Part shown: positions 6,635 through 7,833 of the stretch, piece by piece
How positions within the stretch are numbered: position 1 is the stretch's first letter
Layout: each line of letters opens with the position of its first letter
DNA from: Pseudomonadota bacterium
Lineage (GTDB): Bacteria > Pseudomonadota > Alphaproteobacteria > Rhizobiales > Tepidamorphaceae
DNA: 7,833 nt
Direction: 5' to 3'
Assembly: GCA_023435545.1 (NCBI GenBank)
Contig: JAEYRQ010000572.1
Coordinates: 1-7,833 of the forward strand
Program-made: the position numbers and the translations under genes
The notes under the pieces: generated by a model
Databases searched by the model: none
The model's input: only the letters and a program-made list of their open reading frames with translations
What the model was told of the DNA's origin: nothing

Positions 6635-7296
6635 CGCTTTTCCCCCCGGAACTCGTCGAGCGCGCCGATGTCGACGGTGTCGAAGCGCTCGCGGATGCGG
6701 AAGAGAAAGATGCCGATCACAATGAAGGCAATGACGATCGAGAAGGCGACGCTGATCTCGACCACGAGCGGCATACCCTTGGCGCCGGTGGCGGCGAAGA
6801 TCAGGCCGTTCTCCAGCGACATGAAGCCGACGACCTGACTCACGGCATTGCGGCGCGTGATCATCATCAGCAGCCCCAGCAGCAGCACCGCCAGCGCAAA
6901 AGCGAGATCCTCGCGCGCCAGCGGGTCGGCCTCGGGCGTCACCCGCAGCATGACGACCAGCGACAGCGCCACCAGACCCATACCGGCGAGCATGGTCGGA
7001 CCGACCCCCACGACCGTTTCGATGTCGCGGTGGATGCCGAGGCGGCGGATCATGCGGTGCAGCGCCACGGGGATGACGATCGCCTTGAAGACCAGCGCGA
7101 TGGCGGCTGTTACGTAGAGGTGCGGCGCGCCTTGGATGAAGGCTTGCCAGGCGACCGAGAGGGACAAGACCAGCGCGTGCAGCGCATAGACATTGAGCAG
7201 CGCGTAGAGACGGTCCTGGTAGAGCAGCATGAAGCTGACCAGCAGAAGGCCGCCGCCGAGCAGATGCGCAATGTCGAATGTGAGCCCGTCCACCAT
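6631..7296 (-). CDS. hyfE: HyfE-like (NuoK-related) membrane subunit
   Basis: Inner-membrane subunit of 221 residues in the HyfE family, whose C-terminal half is NuoK-like. It connects the HyfC-like anchor to the antiporter module. About six to seven hydrophobic segments are visible. The NuoK-like part contains GFMSLENGLIFAATGAKGMP with E162 and PLVVEISVAFSIVIAF with E180, matching the pair of membrane-embedded glutamates needed for proton transfer in NuoK. It ends in a charged cytoplasmic tail (RIRERFDTVDIGALDEFRG). ATG 7296 is preferred over the GTG three bases earlier because GGAG then lies at a normal six-base distance. This start overlaps the HyfC stop by one base. HyfE directly follows HyfC, so the HyfD-like antiporter found between them in E. 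coli hyf is missing. Confidence 0.93.
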   Translation of the reverse strand: MVDGLTFDIAHLLGGGLLLVSFMLLYQDRLYALLNVYALHALVLSLSVAWQAFIQGAPHLYVTAAIALVFKAIVIPVALHRMIRRLGIHRDIETVVGVGPTMLAGMGLVALSLVVMLRVTPEADPLAREDLAFALAVLLLGLLMMITRRNAVSQVVGFMSLENGLIFAATGAKGMPLVVEISVAFSIVIAFIVIGIFLFRIRERFDTVDIGALDEFRGEKR

Positions 7297-7833
7297 CACA
7301 GACTCCGCGAAACGAAGAGGAGCAGCGTGCCGAGCAGACTGAGCATCAGCGCGATGCCGAGGAAGTCGGGAACGCGGAAAACGCGCATCTTGGCGATCGC
7401 AGTTTCGAAGAAGGCGAGCAGGAAACCGCCGACGGCGAGCTTCGCGACATAGGCCACCGCGCCGAGCGCGAAGGCCGCCAGACCCGCACCCGGCGCGGCT
7501 AGGCCCCAGGGCACGAAGACGCAGGCAATCAGCGACAGGTAAAGCAGCAGCTTCAGCATCGCCGCGAACTCGATCATGGCGAGGTGCCGGCCGGAATATT
7601 CGAGAACCATCGCCTCGTGCACCATCGTGAGCTCGAGGTGGGTCGCGGGATTGTCGACCGGAATGCGTGCATTCTCCGCGATGGCCACGATGACGAGCGC
7701 GATGAGCGCCATGCCGAGAGACACGCGCAGGCCCACCTCCGGCGTGGCAAGCACGCTGGCGACCGTCGAGAGCTGGGTCGAGCCCGCCACCAGGGCCAGC
7801 GCGAAGACGGTGAGCAGCATGGCGGGCTCGGCC
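7296..7833 (-). CDS. hyfC: HyfC-like (NuoH-related) membrane anchor subunit, 5' end outside window
   Basis: C-terminal part (about 178 residues visible) of a NuoH/HyfC/HycD-family membrane subunit, which anchors the soluble redox arm and links it to the proton channels. The frame is open to the right edge, reading AEPAMLL where family members also read through, so the internal ATG at 7820 is not the start; full members have roughly 310 residues. The diagnostic block is AENARIPVDNPATHLELT followed by MVHEAMVLEYSGRHLAMIEF, with its conserved acidic residues facing the redox arm. Further helices follow, then the FFETAIAKMRVFRVPDFLG segment near the C-terminus. Its TGA shares a base with the HyfE ATG, indicating coupled translation. 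Upstream, outside the window, a HyfB-like gene would be expected. Confidence 0.93.
   Translation of the reverse strand, partial: AEPAMLLTVFALALVAGSTQLSTVASVLATPEVGLRVSLGMALIALVIVAIAENARIPVDNPATHLELTMVHEAMVLEYSGRHLAMIEFAAMLKLLLYLSLIACVFVPWGLAAPGAGLAAFALGAVAYVAKLAVGGFLLAFFETAIAKMRVFRVPDFLGIALMLSLLGTLLLFVSRSL
7303..7306 (-). promoter_or_regulatory. Ribosome binding site deciding the hyfE start
   Basis: GGAG on the minus strand, inside the end of the HyfC gene. It is six bases from ATG 7296 but only three from the alternative GTG at 7299, so it favours the ATG. Confidence 0.5.

Noticed and set aside
3094..7833. Calling the operon standard respiratory complex I (nuo)
   Set aside because: Gene order, the fused NuoC-NuoD large subunit, the HyfE-type subunit and the CxxC-type small-subunit ligands fit the Hyf/Hyc/Ehr family rather than nuo.

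Overview
The window looks like a chromosomal segment from a GC-rich proteobacterium, most likely an alphaproteobacterium. I infer this from the strong G/C bias at third codon positions, the TAXI-type TRAP transporter genes and the style of the membrane oxidoreductase operon. The genus cannot be fixed from this sequence alone. Two gene groups point towards each other and are separated by a 452-base gap with no convincing intact gene.

Left part (1-2641, + strand): the 3' part of a DUF1850 gene, then a complete 749-residue fused TRAP permease (DctQ-like and DctM-like parts in one chain). They overlap by ATGA. DUF1850 next to a fused permease is typical of TRAP systems that use a TAXI-type periplasmic receptor. 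The receptor gene is expected just upstream, outside the window. The substrate cannot be read from the sequence.

Middle (2642-3093): an imperfect hairpin lies just after the permease. On the - strand, close to the end of the second operon, there is a short open frame that looks protein-like and may be a gene remnant.

Right part (3094-7833, - strand, read right to left): a tightly packed operon for a complex I / group 4 hydrogenase-like membrane complex. It contains a truncated HyfC/NuoH-like subunit, a HyfE/NuoK-like subunit, a HyfF antiporter-like proton channel, a fused NuoC-NuoD (HyfG/HycE-like) large subunit and a HyfI/NuoB-like iron-sulfur small subunit. Gaps are at most 10 bases and two junctions overlap. 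The small subunit keeps its [4Fe-4S] ligands and the antiporter keeps most charged channel residues. The large subunit, however, lacks both CxxC pairs that hold the nickel-iron centre in true hydrogenases. This makes the operon an energy-converting hydrogenase-related (Ehr) complex: a predicted redox-driven ion pump whose catalytic reaction is unknown. It is the most interesting content of the window. HyfD-like and HyfH-like genes are missing from their usual positions, and the operon start (probably a HyfB-like gene and any partner dehydrogenase) lies beyond the right edge.
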